From Nonomuraea candida (GTDB lineage Bacteria > Actinomycetota > Actinomycetes > Streptosporangiales > Streptosporangiaceae), in the NCBI RefSeq assembly GCF_000725485.1, contig NZ_JOAG01000063.1, forward strand, positions 23,461-87,460: a DNA stretch of 64,000 bases, given 5' to 3'. Below, in pieces: positions 15,782-24,252 of the stretch. Position 1 is the first letter of the stretch. The number at the start of each line of letters is the position of its first letter. The notes beneath the pieces were generated by a model that saw nothing but the letters and a program-made list of their open reading frames with translations, was not told where the DNA came from and did no database searches. The translations under genes and the position numbers were made by a program.

Positions 15782-16396
15782 CTACGAACCCCGGCCGTTG
15801 ACCACCGCGTCGGTGTGGAGGTTCAGGATCCGGTGGACCTGGCTGGGTGTGCGGATCTCGACGGCGTGAGGAGGGACCCCGGCCTCTGCGTAGGTGCACG
15901 CCGATGAGGGCCGGTTGGGAAGACGGCTCCGGCGGTGCGCCTCCGCGCTGTCCACGTGCCACACGCTCGCCCGCAGTGACAGCGACTCCACCAACCACAG
16001 CTGGTAGGTGTCGCGGTGCTCGGCAAGGTGGGTGATGTAGTGAGGAAGCACGGTCTCGGCGACCGTCTCGGCCGTGTCGCCCAGGGCGGTGCCGTCGGAG
16101 TGCTCGCCGGGCGCCCGGTGCCAGCCTCTGGAGTGCTGGTCGCAGTATTCGATGAGGTACGCGAATCGGTCCGCGACCTCGGGCGAGTCGAACTCACCGA
16201 GTTGTTCGGCCGCCTGCGCCGACAGCCGAGCCCAGTCGGCGATCCCGGCGTACAACGCCGCCCGCCGCCCGGCCGGCGGAGCGTCGTGGTGGGTGGCGGT
16301 CTCGTCCAGGTGCGGCATGTTGAGCAGCGCCGCCACCTGATGGAGCCTGCGGAGAGGGACCAGACGGTCCCGCACATCCGTGAGATCCTTCGTCAC
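15782..16396 (-). CDS. Hypothetical protein
   Basis: A 204-aa soluble protein I do not recognise. It is His- and Glu-rich in the middle (LPHYITHLAEHRDTYQLWLVESLSLRASVWHVDS), helical, with no signal peptide. Codon bias fits the host. Downstream on the same strand, 15669-15790 holds another open stretch (REVVVVERPGGLVKVL) that could be a separate short gene or a frameshifted continuation. No neighbour clarifies its role. Confidence 0.55.
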   Translation of the reverse strand: MTKDLTDVRDRLVPLRRLHQVAALLNMPHLDETATHHDAPPAGRRAALYAGIADWARLSAQAAEQLGEFDSPEVADRFAYLIEYCDQHSRGWHRAPGEHSDGTALGDTAETVAETVLPHYITHLAEHRDTYQLWLVESLSLRASVWHVDSAEAHRRSRLPNRPSSACTYAEAGVPPHAVEIRTPSQVHRILNLHTDAVVNGRGS

Positions 16397-16480
16397 GGCC
16401 CTCAGTCTGAGGGCTCCCCAGACGCCCGGTCAGGAAAAGCCCAAAAGATCTTCCTGACAATCTCCAGGAGCCTGTGATTC

Positions 16481-16573
16481 TGTCAAGCCGCGCTGTACGG
16501 GCTGGACGACGATCCCCGGATCAATCCTGACGTTCAGGCGGCAACTGCGGGCGGCTCCCTCTCGCACAAGTAA
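16481..16573 (+). pseudogene. C-terminal gene fragment
   Basis: A 30-residue open stretch with protein-like composition (QAALYGLDDDPRINPDVQAA, then TAGGSLSHK and a TAA) that overlaps a terminator hairpin by two bases, as an actinomycete gene end would. A stop lies two codons upstream and no start is seen, so it appears to be the tail of a lost gene. Family not identified. Confidence 0.35.
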
Positions 16574-16588
16574 CCCTTTCGGGTTTTT
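16572..16588 (+). terminator. Hairpin terminator AACCC-TTTC-GGGTT-TTT
   Basis: A short stem AACCC/GGGTT with TTTC loop followed by T residues, directly after the gene fragment and before the two-gene unit at 16860. Confidence 0.6.
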
Positions 16589-16859
16589 GTCGCCTTTCGT
16601 GGCAGACTGTCCGAAATTAGTTTGGTGACTCGTTCATGAGGCGGCTGGCGCTCGCAAACATGAGACGCCCGGGTGTAGGTGGCGCTTCGCTTGCAGGGCT
16701 GACGCCTACATGTCCAAAGCGCAGATGAACAGCAAGTGGGTGGGTCATGACCTGTGGGCGTGAAACGTCGACGAGTTATGAGACGATCTAGGTAGGGACA
16801 AAGTTGGCAGTTGCGCGTATTGTCTCTCTCGCACCCGGCGTCACATGGGAGAGGACTTG

Positions 16860-17819
16860 GTGGAGAGTCGGCTCATACCGATCAACGCAGTGATCAGCCT
16901 TGCGACGCCGGACGGTATCAACCCCGCCGTTCTTGCAGATCAGGGTTATCGTGTGGCGGGTCTCGAGGTGCCCGTGGGGAAGTCGGGAAGCTCGGTAGTC
17001 GTGGACGTGGTCTTGGCAAACGGAGACACCGGTCACGTCTTGGCGATTGAGGCTAAGTGTGGGGGAAACGTAGAAGACGCACAGTGTGTCAGGTATGCCG
17101 CGCTTGATCCCGCTGATGTTGTTCGCAACGCCTACATTGATCTATACCGTCGGGTGCCACCTACACTCGATGTGATCTATGCCTGCCTTGGTGCACATGT
17201 CGATCGCATACGCCTAGGGTTGGAGACCGCCGGGGTGCCGTTCCCCATACTGGCGGTTCACGATGATAAGATTCTGCTAGAAGGAAGTGCACTTCCGGAG
17301 CCATTGCGCTCCATCTTCAGAACGCCAGTGAAGTTGATGGCATCTCCCTCGCGCCATGTGCCTTTCGACGCGGAATCCAGCGTAGAGATCATCGAGCCGT
17401 ATGTGCAGACCGCTCTGGTCGCAGCCTTGGCGCAAAGCCGGACAGAGATCAGTCTTGCGGCCCTGGCCGAGCAGTCCATCCGACACTTCGCGTTGTTCAG
17501 CCGGCCAGCCCAGACTGCCCTCAAGCGAAAGGTGGGTGAAGCGGCGAGGCGCATCGCCGAGCGGGACGCCTCAACGTTCGAGTACCACGGCCCTCCCCCC
17601 AACCGTGATGGCTGGGTGACGTTGCTGAAAACCCCGGAGGCCAACGACCCTCGAGGGCGTACTCAGGGCTACCAGGCCCTCGTTCGCCCAGGTCAGTCGA
17701 GACGTAGTCGTAGAAGGTCGGTTATCATAGAGGGCCAGATGAACCTTCTGGAAGAGCTGGACAAGGCGGACGAAGGGGCGCGCAACAGTCGCGAAGAGCA
17801 AGCTGAGGAGACTCCATGA
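16860..17819 (+). CDS. PD-(D/E)XK nuclease-like protein (two-gene unit, gene 1)
   Basis: A 319-aa protein with a nuclease-fold signature near its N-terminus: SSVVVDVVLANG (Asp49), AIEAKCGGN (Glu64-x-Lys66) and AQCVRYAAL (Gln75, Tyr79), the D...ExK...QxxxY order of RecB/Mrr-like PD-(D/E)XK enzymes. The remainder is mixed helical with a basic patch (RRSRRR) near 275 and an acidic, Glu-rich tail. GTG 16860 is chosen because GAGAGGA precedes it; the ATG at 16845 has no SD. It overlaps the next gene by ATGA. GC and codon use are lower than in flanking genes, suggesting transfer. A DNA-targeting defence role is inference. Confidence 0.7.
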   Translation: MESRLIPINAVISLATPDGINPAVLADQGYRVAGLEVPVGKSGSSVVVDVVLANGDTGHVLAIEAKCGGNVEDAQCVRYAALDPADVVRNAYIDLYRRVPPTLDVIYACLGAHVDRIRLGLETAGVPFPILAVHDDKILLEGSALPEPLRSIFRTPVKLMASPSRHVPFDAESSVEIIEPYVQTALVAALAQSRTEISLAALAEQSIRHFALFSRPAQTALKRKVGEAARRIAERDASTFEYHGPPPNRDGWVTLLKTPEANDPRGRTQGYQALVRPGQSRRSRRRSVIIEGQMNLLEELDKADEGARNSREEQAEETP

Positions 17820-18883
17820 CCGCCCGTGCACAGATGGCTGAGTTCCTCGCTATGAATGCGAGTTCGCCGACGAAGACTTTTGTTTTGGAAGCGCACCCAA
17901 AGGGCGAGCCGGCTGCCCTTCTCGCTGGTTTCTCTGACGTGAAGAGCCTTACTGCCACCGATGATGCGTATCTGTTCAAGCTCAGTACGGCTGAAGGTGT
18001 CTTCTGGGTGGATCAGCTCGATGAACGGTTCTGGAGCTTCCATACTGATATGCCAACAGATGCGGCTGGGTCATACCTGAACAAGCAGGTCAGCAACCGC
18101 CGTGATCTCGACTGGTTGTGGCTGCCTTCCGAGCACTTGCGTGATCCTTGGCCGGGGGCGCAGAGACGCAAGACTCGGACCAAGTTCGAGGGCACGAAGC
18201 TGCTGGGTGGGACATCATCAGAATTCGACGACCTCAAACTGCAGGCTTCGGGGCAGGGTGCTGTACTCCTGGACAGATTTCTGCACCAAGAGGGTCTGCG
18301 GGCGGCTGCGGCTTACGATGCCGTCGAGGTCGTGGTCGAAGACGATATATACGGGATAATTCGGGAAGGCGTGAATCGAAGAGGGCGTTTTGCCGTGTCC
18401 GGAGACTCGCTTGAGTTGCATTTCCAGTTCGTGCAGAACATCGTCGATCGATATCGAAGCCTGGTGACGCTGGCAGAACAGAAGTCCATTTGCTGGCGTC
18501 ATGTCAACGAGGACGATCCGGACGCCGGCGCACGGCTCACGGGCGGGCCGATCGGTATCCGGTTCTCTCGATCGATACCGGATCTCGAGGTGTTCATCGA
18601 TGAGCTGTTCTCTTCTCGTGACCCGTTCCGGCTGTGGGGGATTGCCAAGGTTTCCGGCGACGAGGCTGAAGTGGAAGCCGTTGACCTGCATGTAGGCGAG
18701 CAGCTCTCCTTCGACATCGGCGAGCAATGGATGCGCGTCTACCTCAGGAGCGGCGGCTGTGGTAATACGATCGCCCGTCTAGTCAGCAACCTCCAGCATC
18801 GCTTCGATGCTGCACTATCCTTCACTGACCCTGAACTTCAGGCTGCTCTACAAGCTTCGCCCTTGGCGAGTTCCTCGTTATAG
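17816..18883 (+). CDS. Unknown partner of the PD-(D/E)XK protein (two-gene unit, gene 2)
   Basis: A 355-aa soluble protein I cannot assign. It has an N-terminal beta-rich region rich in aromatics (EGVFWVDQLDERFWSFHTD), an RDLDWLWLPS segment near 98, and a C-terminal half with repeated Asp/Glu and VYLRSGGCGN. No known catalytic motif. It is translationally coupled to the nuclease-like gene through ATGA and shares its lower GC, so the two likely act together. Confidence 0.65.
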   Translation: MTARAQMAEFLAMNASSPTKTFVLEAHPKGEPAALLAGFSDVKSLTATDDAYLFKLSTAEGVFWVDQLDERFWSFHTDMPTDAAGSYLNKQVSNRRDLDWLWLPSEHLRDPWPGAQRRKTRTKFEGTKLLGGTSSEFDDLKLQASGQGAVLLDRFLHQEGLRAAAAYDAVEVVVEDDIYGIIREGVNRRGRFAVSGDSLELHFQFVQNIVDRYRSLVTLAEQKSICWRHVNEDDPDAGARLTGGPIGIRFSRSIPDLEVFIDELFSSRDPFRLWGIAKVSGDEAEVEAVDLHVGEQLSFDIGEQWMRVYLRSGGCGNTIARLVSNLQHRFDAALSFTDPELQAALQASPLASSSL

Positions 18884-19113
18884 GGGATACCAGCGCCAGA
18901 TTGTAACGAATCAGTGGTGCGGGCATGGTGGCGGAGGAACTGAGCGCCCTGCTGTGTCCGCCTTTGAGCAGACTGAGATGCGGCATCAGGGCGGTGTGCG
19001 GTAGCTGACTCAGCACCTCGACTTTTCACAGGGCCACCACTCAAGGTGACCGATTCACCGGTGGCACTGAGGAGGACAAGGACCAGAGGGCATGTCTCAG
19101 CGGACCCTCGGAC

Positions 19114-19143
19114 ACGTGCAGGGCTTGGACATGCCCTGCACGT
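19114..19143. repeat. 11-bp perfect inverted repeat at the edge of a relic
   Basis: ACGTGCAGGGC and GCCCTGCACGT are separated by 8 bp. The right arm is the start of the segment homologous to the membrane-protein gene at 50.1 kb, so the hairpin may mark a rearrangement junction. Confidence 0.6.
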
Positions 19144-19318
19144 CCTGGAGGGCGTCGCCGCGGAGGGTAAGGAGCGAATCGCCTTCGAGGGTCAGAGAGA
19201 AGGCCCTCTCACGGAGGTGAGCAAGGCTGTGAACGCCCTTGCGCCTGACGAGCTTCAACCGATCATGAACCGGCTGAACCTGCGCAAGTCGCCAGGCCGA
19301 ACGCCACCCCGGCGATGA
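19130..19318 (+). pseudogene. C-terminal relic of the membrane protein family at 48.3-50.2 kb
   Basis: The frame reads HALHVLEGVAAEGKERIAF, close to HTLHVLEGIAAEGKRWVEQ near the end of the 656-aa protein at 48277-50247. Nothing upstream in this frame matches that protein, and the downstream part diverges, so only a decayed tail remains. The rest of 18884-19577 has no recognisable gene. Confidence 0.65.
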
Positions 19319-19577
19319 TGGCGGTAATGATCACCCATTCCCCTGCTGACGCGCCCCGGTCCGGGGCGGTGTGGGCATGCCGGATTCGCCGCTGCATGAA
19401 TGCTTGCCAACGGATCACCAGGGGACGCTTCATGACCATCCGATACTCGAAGAAGCTGAATGATTACCCAAAGTTAGCCTCTCCGTTCCATGAAGACCAG
19501 GAGATCAGCAGGCGCTCTGGCCCTGGGAGTGGAGGCACCTCTACGACAGGGAGCGGCAGGCGTCGGTGGTCGTGGTG

Positions 19578-20730
19578 TCAGTTGGGGAGGGTGAGGGGGT
19601 TGACTAGGTCGGCGTAGATCAGCAGGCCCGCCATGACCATCATCGCCAGCGCCATCGCGTACGTCAGGGGCAGCACCTTCGCGATGTCCACGTATGCGGG
19701 CTTCGGCCGCCGCATGACCTTGGCGTAGGCCCGCTTGAGACCCTCCCACAGCCCGCCCGCGATGTGCCCGCCGTCGAGCGGCAGCAGCGGGATCAGGTTG
19801 AACAGGCCGATCGCCAGGTTGAAGCCGCCCAGCAGGCTGACGAAGGTGGCGAGCTTCTCCTGGTCCGGCAGGTCGGAGGCGAGGATCTCGCCGCCCAGGC
19901 GGCCCGCGCCGACCACGCCCACCGGGCCCTCCGGGTCGCGTTCCTCGCCGGAGAAGGCCGCGTGCCAGACGCCGGCCATCTTCTCCGGCAGGTTGAGGAA
20001 CGAACCCGCCACTCTGGCCGTCAGCTCACCCATGTAGCCGGCCACCTGGCCGACGCTCTGCCGCTCGCGCACCATGGCCGGGCGCACGCCGAGGTAGCCG
20101 GCGTTCCTGTCGATCTTCTCGGGGTCGTCGAGTCCGGGCCGGTCCTGGCCGATGAGCGTGACGTCGAACGTCATCGCCCGGCCGTCGCGGACGACGCCGA
20201 GCTCGACCGGGCCGGGACCGTGGGAGCGGACCAGGCGCAGGGCGTCGTCCCAGGAGCCGATCGCGGCGCCGTCGAAGGAGACCAGGCGGTCGCCCGGCTT
20301 GAGGCCCGCCTGCGCGGCCGGGGTGGGCCGGTCGCCGGGACGGCAGTCGGTGCGCTGCTCGGAGCTGGGGATCACGCACGTCTGAGTGTCGGGTGCGACG
20401 ATCGGGGCCTCGGTGGGCAGGCCGATGCCGACCAGCAGGATGCCGAAGAAGACGAACGCGAGCACGAAGTTCATCGCCGGGCCGCCGGCCATGATGATGA
20501 CCTTCTGCCACCACTTCTTGCGGTAGAAGACGCGGTCCTCGTCACTTGACGCCGTACTCGGTCTCGCCCCTGCGCCGGGACCAGGCGGTCGGGCCGAATC
20601 CGACCATGTACTGGGTCACCTTGACGCCGAAGAGCTTCGCGGGCACCAGGTGGCCGAGCTCGTGCAGCGCGATGGATGCCATCAGCCCCAGCAGGAAGAC
20701 GATGATCCCTGCGACGTAGAGCCAGTTCAT
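19578..20730 (-). pseudogene. Site-2 protease, M50 (RseP/Rip1 type), interrupted
   Basis: Two adjacent reading frames make one broken gene. The first (20730-20542) encodes [16 protein letters not shown] and the zinc motif HELGH, ending ETEYGVK then TGA. The second continues as DEDRVFYRKKWWQKVIIMAGGPAMNF with a PDZ domain (AGLKPGDRLVSFDG) and the third-metal-ligand segment NLIPLLPLDGGH. In intact homologues several dozen residues, including the GGYxRMxGM loop, lie between the two halves. Here they are missing and the frame shifts at about 20541. The protein would normally cut anti-sigma factors in the membrane. It is not beside dxr/ispG, so it is probably a second copy. Confidence 0.85.
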
Positions 20731-20823
20731 CGGGATGCTCCAGAGCAGAAGGACACGGGGCCGAACGGCCTCAGACTAGTCGGTGCGCAGAGCTGGATGA
20801 TCAGCCTCCGTCGTGCCGCTCGT

Positions 20824-21372
20824 TCAGACGGGCACTTCGAAGATGAGCTCGCGGCCGTCCACCTCGTCCCACTGCTCTCCGACCTCGACGAAGCCGAATC
20901 CGGCGATCGTGGCCAGGGACGCGGTGTTGTCGGGGCTGATCGTCACCCGCGCGGTCCTGACCCGGGGCTCGGCCGCGGCCCGGCGCAGCAGCGCGGTCAG
21001 CATCGCCCGGGCGTATCCCTGGCGGCGGTGGGCGGGAGCCACCGAATAGCCCATCTCCACCATGCCCGACTCGTCCGGCGGGCCGTGGAAGCCGGCATAT
21101 CCCACCACGACGCCCTCGGGCTCGGCCACCACGGCTCGGGTGAGCCACCCCGCGCTGCCCGGGTCGGAGGCCAGCTGATTGAGCCGGTACCGCCAGACCC
21201 ACTTCGCCCGATCGGTGAGGAAGTAGTCCGTGAGCCGCACCCCCATCTCCTCGCTGGCCCGGGCCAGGTCGTCGTCGAGCAGGGCGGTCATGGCGGGGCC
21301 GGTCAGCTCGGCCAATCGCACCGACTTCGATCCGGCAGGGGCCGAGGACGGGTGTCCGGAGGTGTCTGTCAC
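20824..21372 (-). CDS. GNAT-family N-acetyltransferase
   Basis: A 182-aa acetyl-CoA-dependent acyltransferase of the RimJ/RimL-like type. The CoA-binding motif is MGYSVAPAHRRQGYARAML and the C-terminal strand-helix SPDNTASLATIAGFGFVEVG is typical. GTG at 21372 is chosen; an upstream TTG (21411) would add 13 residues and overlap the divergent gene's leader. Substrate unknown. It is divergent from a methyltransferase gene. Confidence 0.85.
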   Translation of the reverse strand: MTDTSGHPSSAPAGSKSVRLAELTGPAMTALLDDDLARASEEMGVRLTDYFLTDRAKWVWRYRLNQLASDPGSAGWLTRAVVAEPEGVVVGYAGFHGPPDESGMVEMGYSVAPAHRRQGYARAMLTALLRRAAAEPRVRTARVTISPDNTASLATIAGFGFVEVGEQWDEVDGRELIFEVPV

Positions 21373-21452
21373 AGGGACAGATGATCGCGGAGCGCTCGTG
21401 GCCGTGTCCAACGGGTTTCGCGGTGCCCGGTGTCCGGCCCGGTGCGCCTACG

Positions 21453-22199
21453 ATGAGGATCATGCATCGGGACAGTTACTCCGCCGCCGTGCCGTTCTAT
21501 GACCTTTTCCACCTCGACGGCCACGTGCCTGGCGTGCGCGAGTCGCTGCCCGCCGTGCTGAAGGGGATCGAGCGCGGCGTGCTGGAGATCGGCGCGGGCA
21601 CCGGGCTGATCACCGACCTGATCGCCCGCGAGACGCCGGGCGAGATCTACGCGCTCGAACCCTCGCTCGGCATGCGCTCCGTGCTGCTCTCCCGGCTGGC
21701 CGCCGACCCGGCCCTGCGGCGGCGCGTGACCGTGCTGCCCTGCGGGGCGCTGGACGTACGGGTGGACGAGCCGGTCGAGCTGATCGTGATGATCTCGGTG
21801 TTGCAGAGCTTCCCGGCGGGGGAGCGGGCCGCGCTGTGGCGGGTGCTGGCGGGGCAGCTCGAACCGGGCGGGCGGCTGGTGTTCAACTGGCGGGAGCGGT
21901 CCGCGCCGGCGCCGGGGGAGCTGGAGGTCCTGGCGTCGTACGAGGTGGGCCGGCACGCGTACGAGATCGCCGCCCAGGTGCTCGCCACGGACGGCGAGAC
22001 GGTCACCTCGCGTTTCGTCTACCGGATCAAGCACCGTGGCGCCGTGCTCAGCGAGGACGAGGTGGTGAGCGAGAACCACTGGCCGCCCGCGGAGCGGCTG
22101 GCTGCCGAGCTGGGGACGGCCGGCTTCGTCCGGGACGACGGGCCGGAGGGGCTGCAGGTGTGGAGGCTGGCGAACCACCACGAATCGCTCTCCGGCTGA
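21453..22199 (+). CDS. SAM-dependent methyltransferase, class I
   Basis: A 248-aa soluble methyltransferase with motif I VLEIGAGTGLITDL, acidic motif II ALEPS, and LEPGGRLVFNW as motif III. The N-terminus YSAAVPFYDLFHLDG is typical of small-molecule class I enzymes. ATG 21453 or ATG 21462 could start it (ATGAGGATCATG); both lack a strong SD. It ends 2 bp before the convergent DsbA-like gene. Substrate not deducible. Confidence 0.85.
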   Translation: MRIMHRDSYSAAVPFYDLFHLDGHVPGVRESLPAVLKGIERGVLEIGAGTGLITDLIARETPGEIYALEPSLGMRSVLLSRLAADPALRRRVTVLPCGALDVRVDEPVELIVMISVLQSFPAGERAALWRVLAGQLEPGGRLVFNWRERSAPAPGELEVLASYEVGRHAYEIAAQVLATDGETVTSRFVYRIKHRGAVLSEDEVVSENHWPPAERLAAELGTAGFVRDDGPEGLQVWRLANHHESLSG

Positions 22200-22201
22200 G
22201 C

Positions 22202-22810
22202 TCATCCACGGTCGCCCTGCCCGGCCTCGGCCCGGTCGATGACCTCGCGCAGGGCGTCCGGCCGGGGCATGCCCTCGATCCTGACGTCCTCGACGAGGAT
22301 CGTGGGAACGGCCTGGATGCGGTGGGCCGCGGCCTCGGCCAGCGCCGCCCGGTGGTCCTGGGCGTGCCGGCCGCTTTCGAGCGCGGCCCGGTAGTCGGCG
22401 GCGGGGAGGCCGAGTTCGGCGGCGAGCCGCTCCAGGACGTCCAGGTCGCCGATGTCGAGCCCGTCCTCGAAGAAGGCGCGCAGCAGGCGGTCCTGGTAGG
22501 CGTCGGCGAGGTCGTGCCGCTTGGCGAACTGGTAGCCCTCGAAGGCCAGGCGGGTGTACGGCTGGGGTGAGACGTCCGGCAGGCGGATGGTGACGCCCAT
22601 GCGGGCGGCCATCGGGTAGACCACGCGTGACCAGGTGCCGCGCAGGTAGTCGCCTTCCGGGCGGAGTGTGGGGGTGGGCTCGGGCCGCAGCTCGAACGGC
22701 ATCCATTCGACGGTGACGTCGCGGCCGGCGGTGGCCTCGGCGAGCGGCTGCTTGGCCAGCAGGCAGAAGGGGCAGACATAGTCGGACCAGACCTTGATGT
22801 GCACGGTCAT
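22202..22810 (-). CDS. DsbA-family oxidoreductase (FrnE-like)
   Basis: A 202-aa thioredoxin-fold protein with CPFC at the N-terminal strand (WSDYVCPFCLLAKQ), the helical insert of the FrnE/2-hydroxychromene isomerase group, and cis-Pro segment QAVPTILVED. No signal peptide, so it acts in the cytoplasm. It overlaps the upstream deaminase gene by ATGA and should be cotranscribed with it. FrnE-like proteins are often tied to oxidative stress or polyketide pathways; no partner here decides this. Confidence 0.88.
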   Translation of the reverse strand: MTVHIKVWSDYVCPFCLLAKQPLAEATAGRDVTVEWMPFELRPEPTPTLRPEGDYLRGTWSRVVYPMAARMGVTIRLPDVSPQPYTRLAFEGYQFAKRHDLADAYQDRLLRAFFEDGLDIGDLDVLERLAAELGLPAADYRAALESGRHAQDHRAALAEAAAHRIQAVPTILVEDVRIEGMPRPDALREVIDRAEAGQGDRG

Positions 22811-23298
22811 GCGATGCTCCTGTTCAGGCGGGTGAGCCAGGCGTCGAACGGCTCCTGGGCGCTGTCGACGGGCAGGTGCAGCGGGGACAGCCGCCACCGT
22901 TCGACGGGGACGGCGAACAGGTCGTACGAGGAGGCGTAGTCGAATCCGGCGGCCGCGGCGGCGTGCCGGTCGGCGGCGAAGACGATCCGGCCGATGCCGG
23001 ACCACAGGGCGGTCACGTAGCACAGCGGGCAGGGCTCGCCCGAGGCGAGCAGGGTGGCTCCGGCGAGGGCGTGGGGGCCGTGGTCGCGGGCCGCCGCGCG
23101 CAGGGCGACGATCTCGGCGTGGGCGGTGGGGTCGCGGTGGGCCCGGACCCGGTTCACCCCCGTTCCGAGCACGGTTCCGCGGGCGTCGGTGACGAGGCCG
23201 GCGAACGGGATGCCGCCGGCTTCGACCTCGGCGGTGGCCAGGGCGACGGTCCGGGTCAGGCGGTCGGTGAGCCAGGCGGGCTCGGCGTGGTTCGTCAT
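22807..23298 (-). CDS. Nucleoside/cytidine deaminase family protein
   Basis: A 163-aa zinc deaminase with HAEIVAL (catalytic Glu) and PCPLC zinc ligands, in the guanine deaminase/tRNA-adenosine-deaminase-like subfamily of CMP/dCMP deaminases. The C-terminus (SPLHLPVDSAQEPFDAWL) resembles actinomycete nucleoside deaminases rather than TadA. It overlaps the DsbA-like gene and lies 8 bp from the end of the SMR gene. Confidence 0.87.
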   Translation of the reverse strand: MTNHAEPAWLTDRLTRTVALATAEVEAGGIPFAGLVTDARGTVLGTGVNRVRAHRDPTAHAEIVALRAAARDHGPHALAGATLLASGEPCPLCYVTALWSGIGRIVFAADRHAAAAAGFDYASSYDLFAVPVERWRLSPLHLPVDSAQEPFDAWLTRLNRSIA

Positions 23299-23305
23299 GG
23301 CGGGG

Positions 23306-23626
23306 TCAGATCCCGGCGGCGATCTTGAGCAGGGCGACGCCGCCGATGATCGCGGCGAAGGAGACGACCTTGGCCGGGGTGATCTTCTCCTTGTAGATGA
23401 GGGCGCCGAGGATGACCGTGCCGATGGAGCCGACGCCGGTCCAGATGGTGTAGCCGACGCCGACGTCGAGGGTCTTGAGGGCCAGGCTGAGGGTGAAGAT
23501 GCCGCCGGCGGCCGACAGCAGGGTGAAGACCGACGGCCACAGGCGGGTGAAGCCCTTGGTGGCGTTGGTGCCGAGGGCGAAGCCGATCTCGAAGACGATC
23601 GCGATGGACAGGTAGATCCAGGCCAT
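23306..23626 (-). CDS. SMR-family efflux protein B (SugE/Gdx-like)
   Basis: A 106-aa four-helix transporter. The conserved membrane Glu is in AIVFEIGFALG; GYTIWTGVGSIGTVILG matches the SugE/Gdx group more than EmrE. AAGGAG precedes the ATG. It is the second of a tandem SMR pair and may form a heterodimer with the protein at 23788-24144, as in EbrAB-type pairs. Cargo could be guanidinium or a quaternary amine. Control is probably through the divergent MarR gene. Confidence 0.9.
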   Translation of the reverse strand: MAWIYLSIAIVFEIGFALGTNATKGFTRLWPSVFTLLSAAGGIFTLSLALKTLDVGVGYTIWTGVGSIGTVILGALIYKEKITPAKVVSFAAIIGGVALLKIAAGI

Positions 23627-23678
23627 GATGAAGCTCCTTGAGGTTGAGAGGTGAGTCAGGCGGGGGACGGGTCGATGG

Positions 23679-23781
23679 CCGCCAGGTGGTGGAGGGCCCA
23701 GGGACGAGGTGGCCGGCAGGTGGTGGACGGCCCAGGGACGAGGTGGCCGGCAGGTGGTGGACGGCCCTGGGGGCGAGGTGG
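23679..23781. repeat. 34-bp tandem repeat between the SMR genes
   Basis: Three units of 34, 34 and 35 bp (23679-23712, 23713-23746, 23747-23781), core GGCAGGTGGTGGACGGCCC, 80-95% identical. They fill the gap between the two SMR genes and could form RNA structure within the operon. Confidence 0.85.
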
Positions 23782-23787
23782 CGGTCG

Positions 23788-24144
23788 TCAGGCCGTCGAC
23801 GGCTCGGTCGAGGGCTTGGCGGTCGTCAGCCGGTCGGCGATCTTGAGGCCCAGCACGCCGCCGATGATCAGGACGAAGGCCAGGGCCTTCCAGAGGGTCA
23901 TCTCCTCGTCGAAGATCAGGGTGCCGAGGACGACGGTGCCGACCGAGCCGATGCCGGTCCAGATGGTGTAGCCGACGCCGACGTCCAGGGTCTTCAGCGC
24001 CAGGCTGAGGAAGAAGATCCCGGCGCCCGCGGCGGCGGCCGTGAGCAGCGAGGGCCCCAGCCGGGTGAACCCTTCGGTGGCGTTGGTGGCCAGGGCGAAG
24101 ACGACTTCGAAGACGGCTGCGATGAGCAGGTAGATCCAGGCCAT
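23788..24144 (-). CDS. SMR-family efflux protein A (SugE/Gdx-like)
   Basis: A 118-aa paralogue of the next gene: VFEVVFALATNATEGFTRLGPS with the essential Glu, and GYTIWTGIGSVGTVVLG. The C-terminal tail (TTAKPSTEPSTA) is longer than in its partner. AGGAG precedes the ATG at 24144. It is first in a two-gene operon divergent from MarR, with two inverted operator-like sites between. Confidence 0.9.
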   Translation of the reverse strand: MAWIYLLIAAVFEVVFALATNATEGFTRLGPSLLTAAAAGAGIFFLSLALKTLDVGVGYTIWTGIGSVGTVVLGTLIFDEEMTLWKALAFVLIIGGVLGLKIADRLTTAKPSTEPSTA

Positions 24145-24156
24145 GGGAACACTCCT

Positions 24157-24216
24157 ATATGTATGTACGTGCAAATGTCTGCGGCGACAAGACAGATGTT
24201 GCATGTACATGTATTC
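24157..24216. promoter_or_regulatory. Pair of MarR-type operator sites
   Basis: TATGTATGTACGTGCAAAT near 24157-24175 and its inverted relative TTGCATGTACATGTATT near 24200-24216 share the core ATGTAC(A/G)TGCAA. They flank the start region of the SMR operon and precede marR, fitting joint repression by the adjacent regulator. Confidence 0.6.
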
Positions 24217-24252
24217 TTCTGTCAAGCCGGTTCCGAGAACGAAGAGGTTCCC

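Noticed and set aside
15669..15790. Short minus-strand stretch ending VVVVERPGGLVKVLRVSHTG
   Set aside because: Protein-like but without a start, SD or known family; could be a frameshifted tail of the gene at 15782 and cannot be decided here.
23679..23781. CRISPR-like repeat
   Set aside because: Units are adjacent with no spacers, and no cas genes are present.
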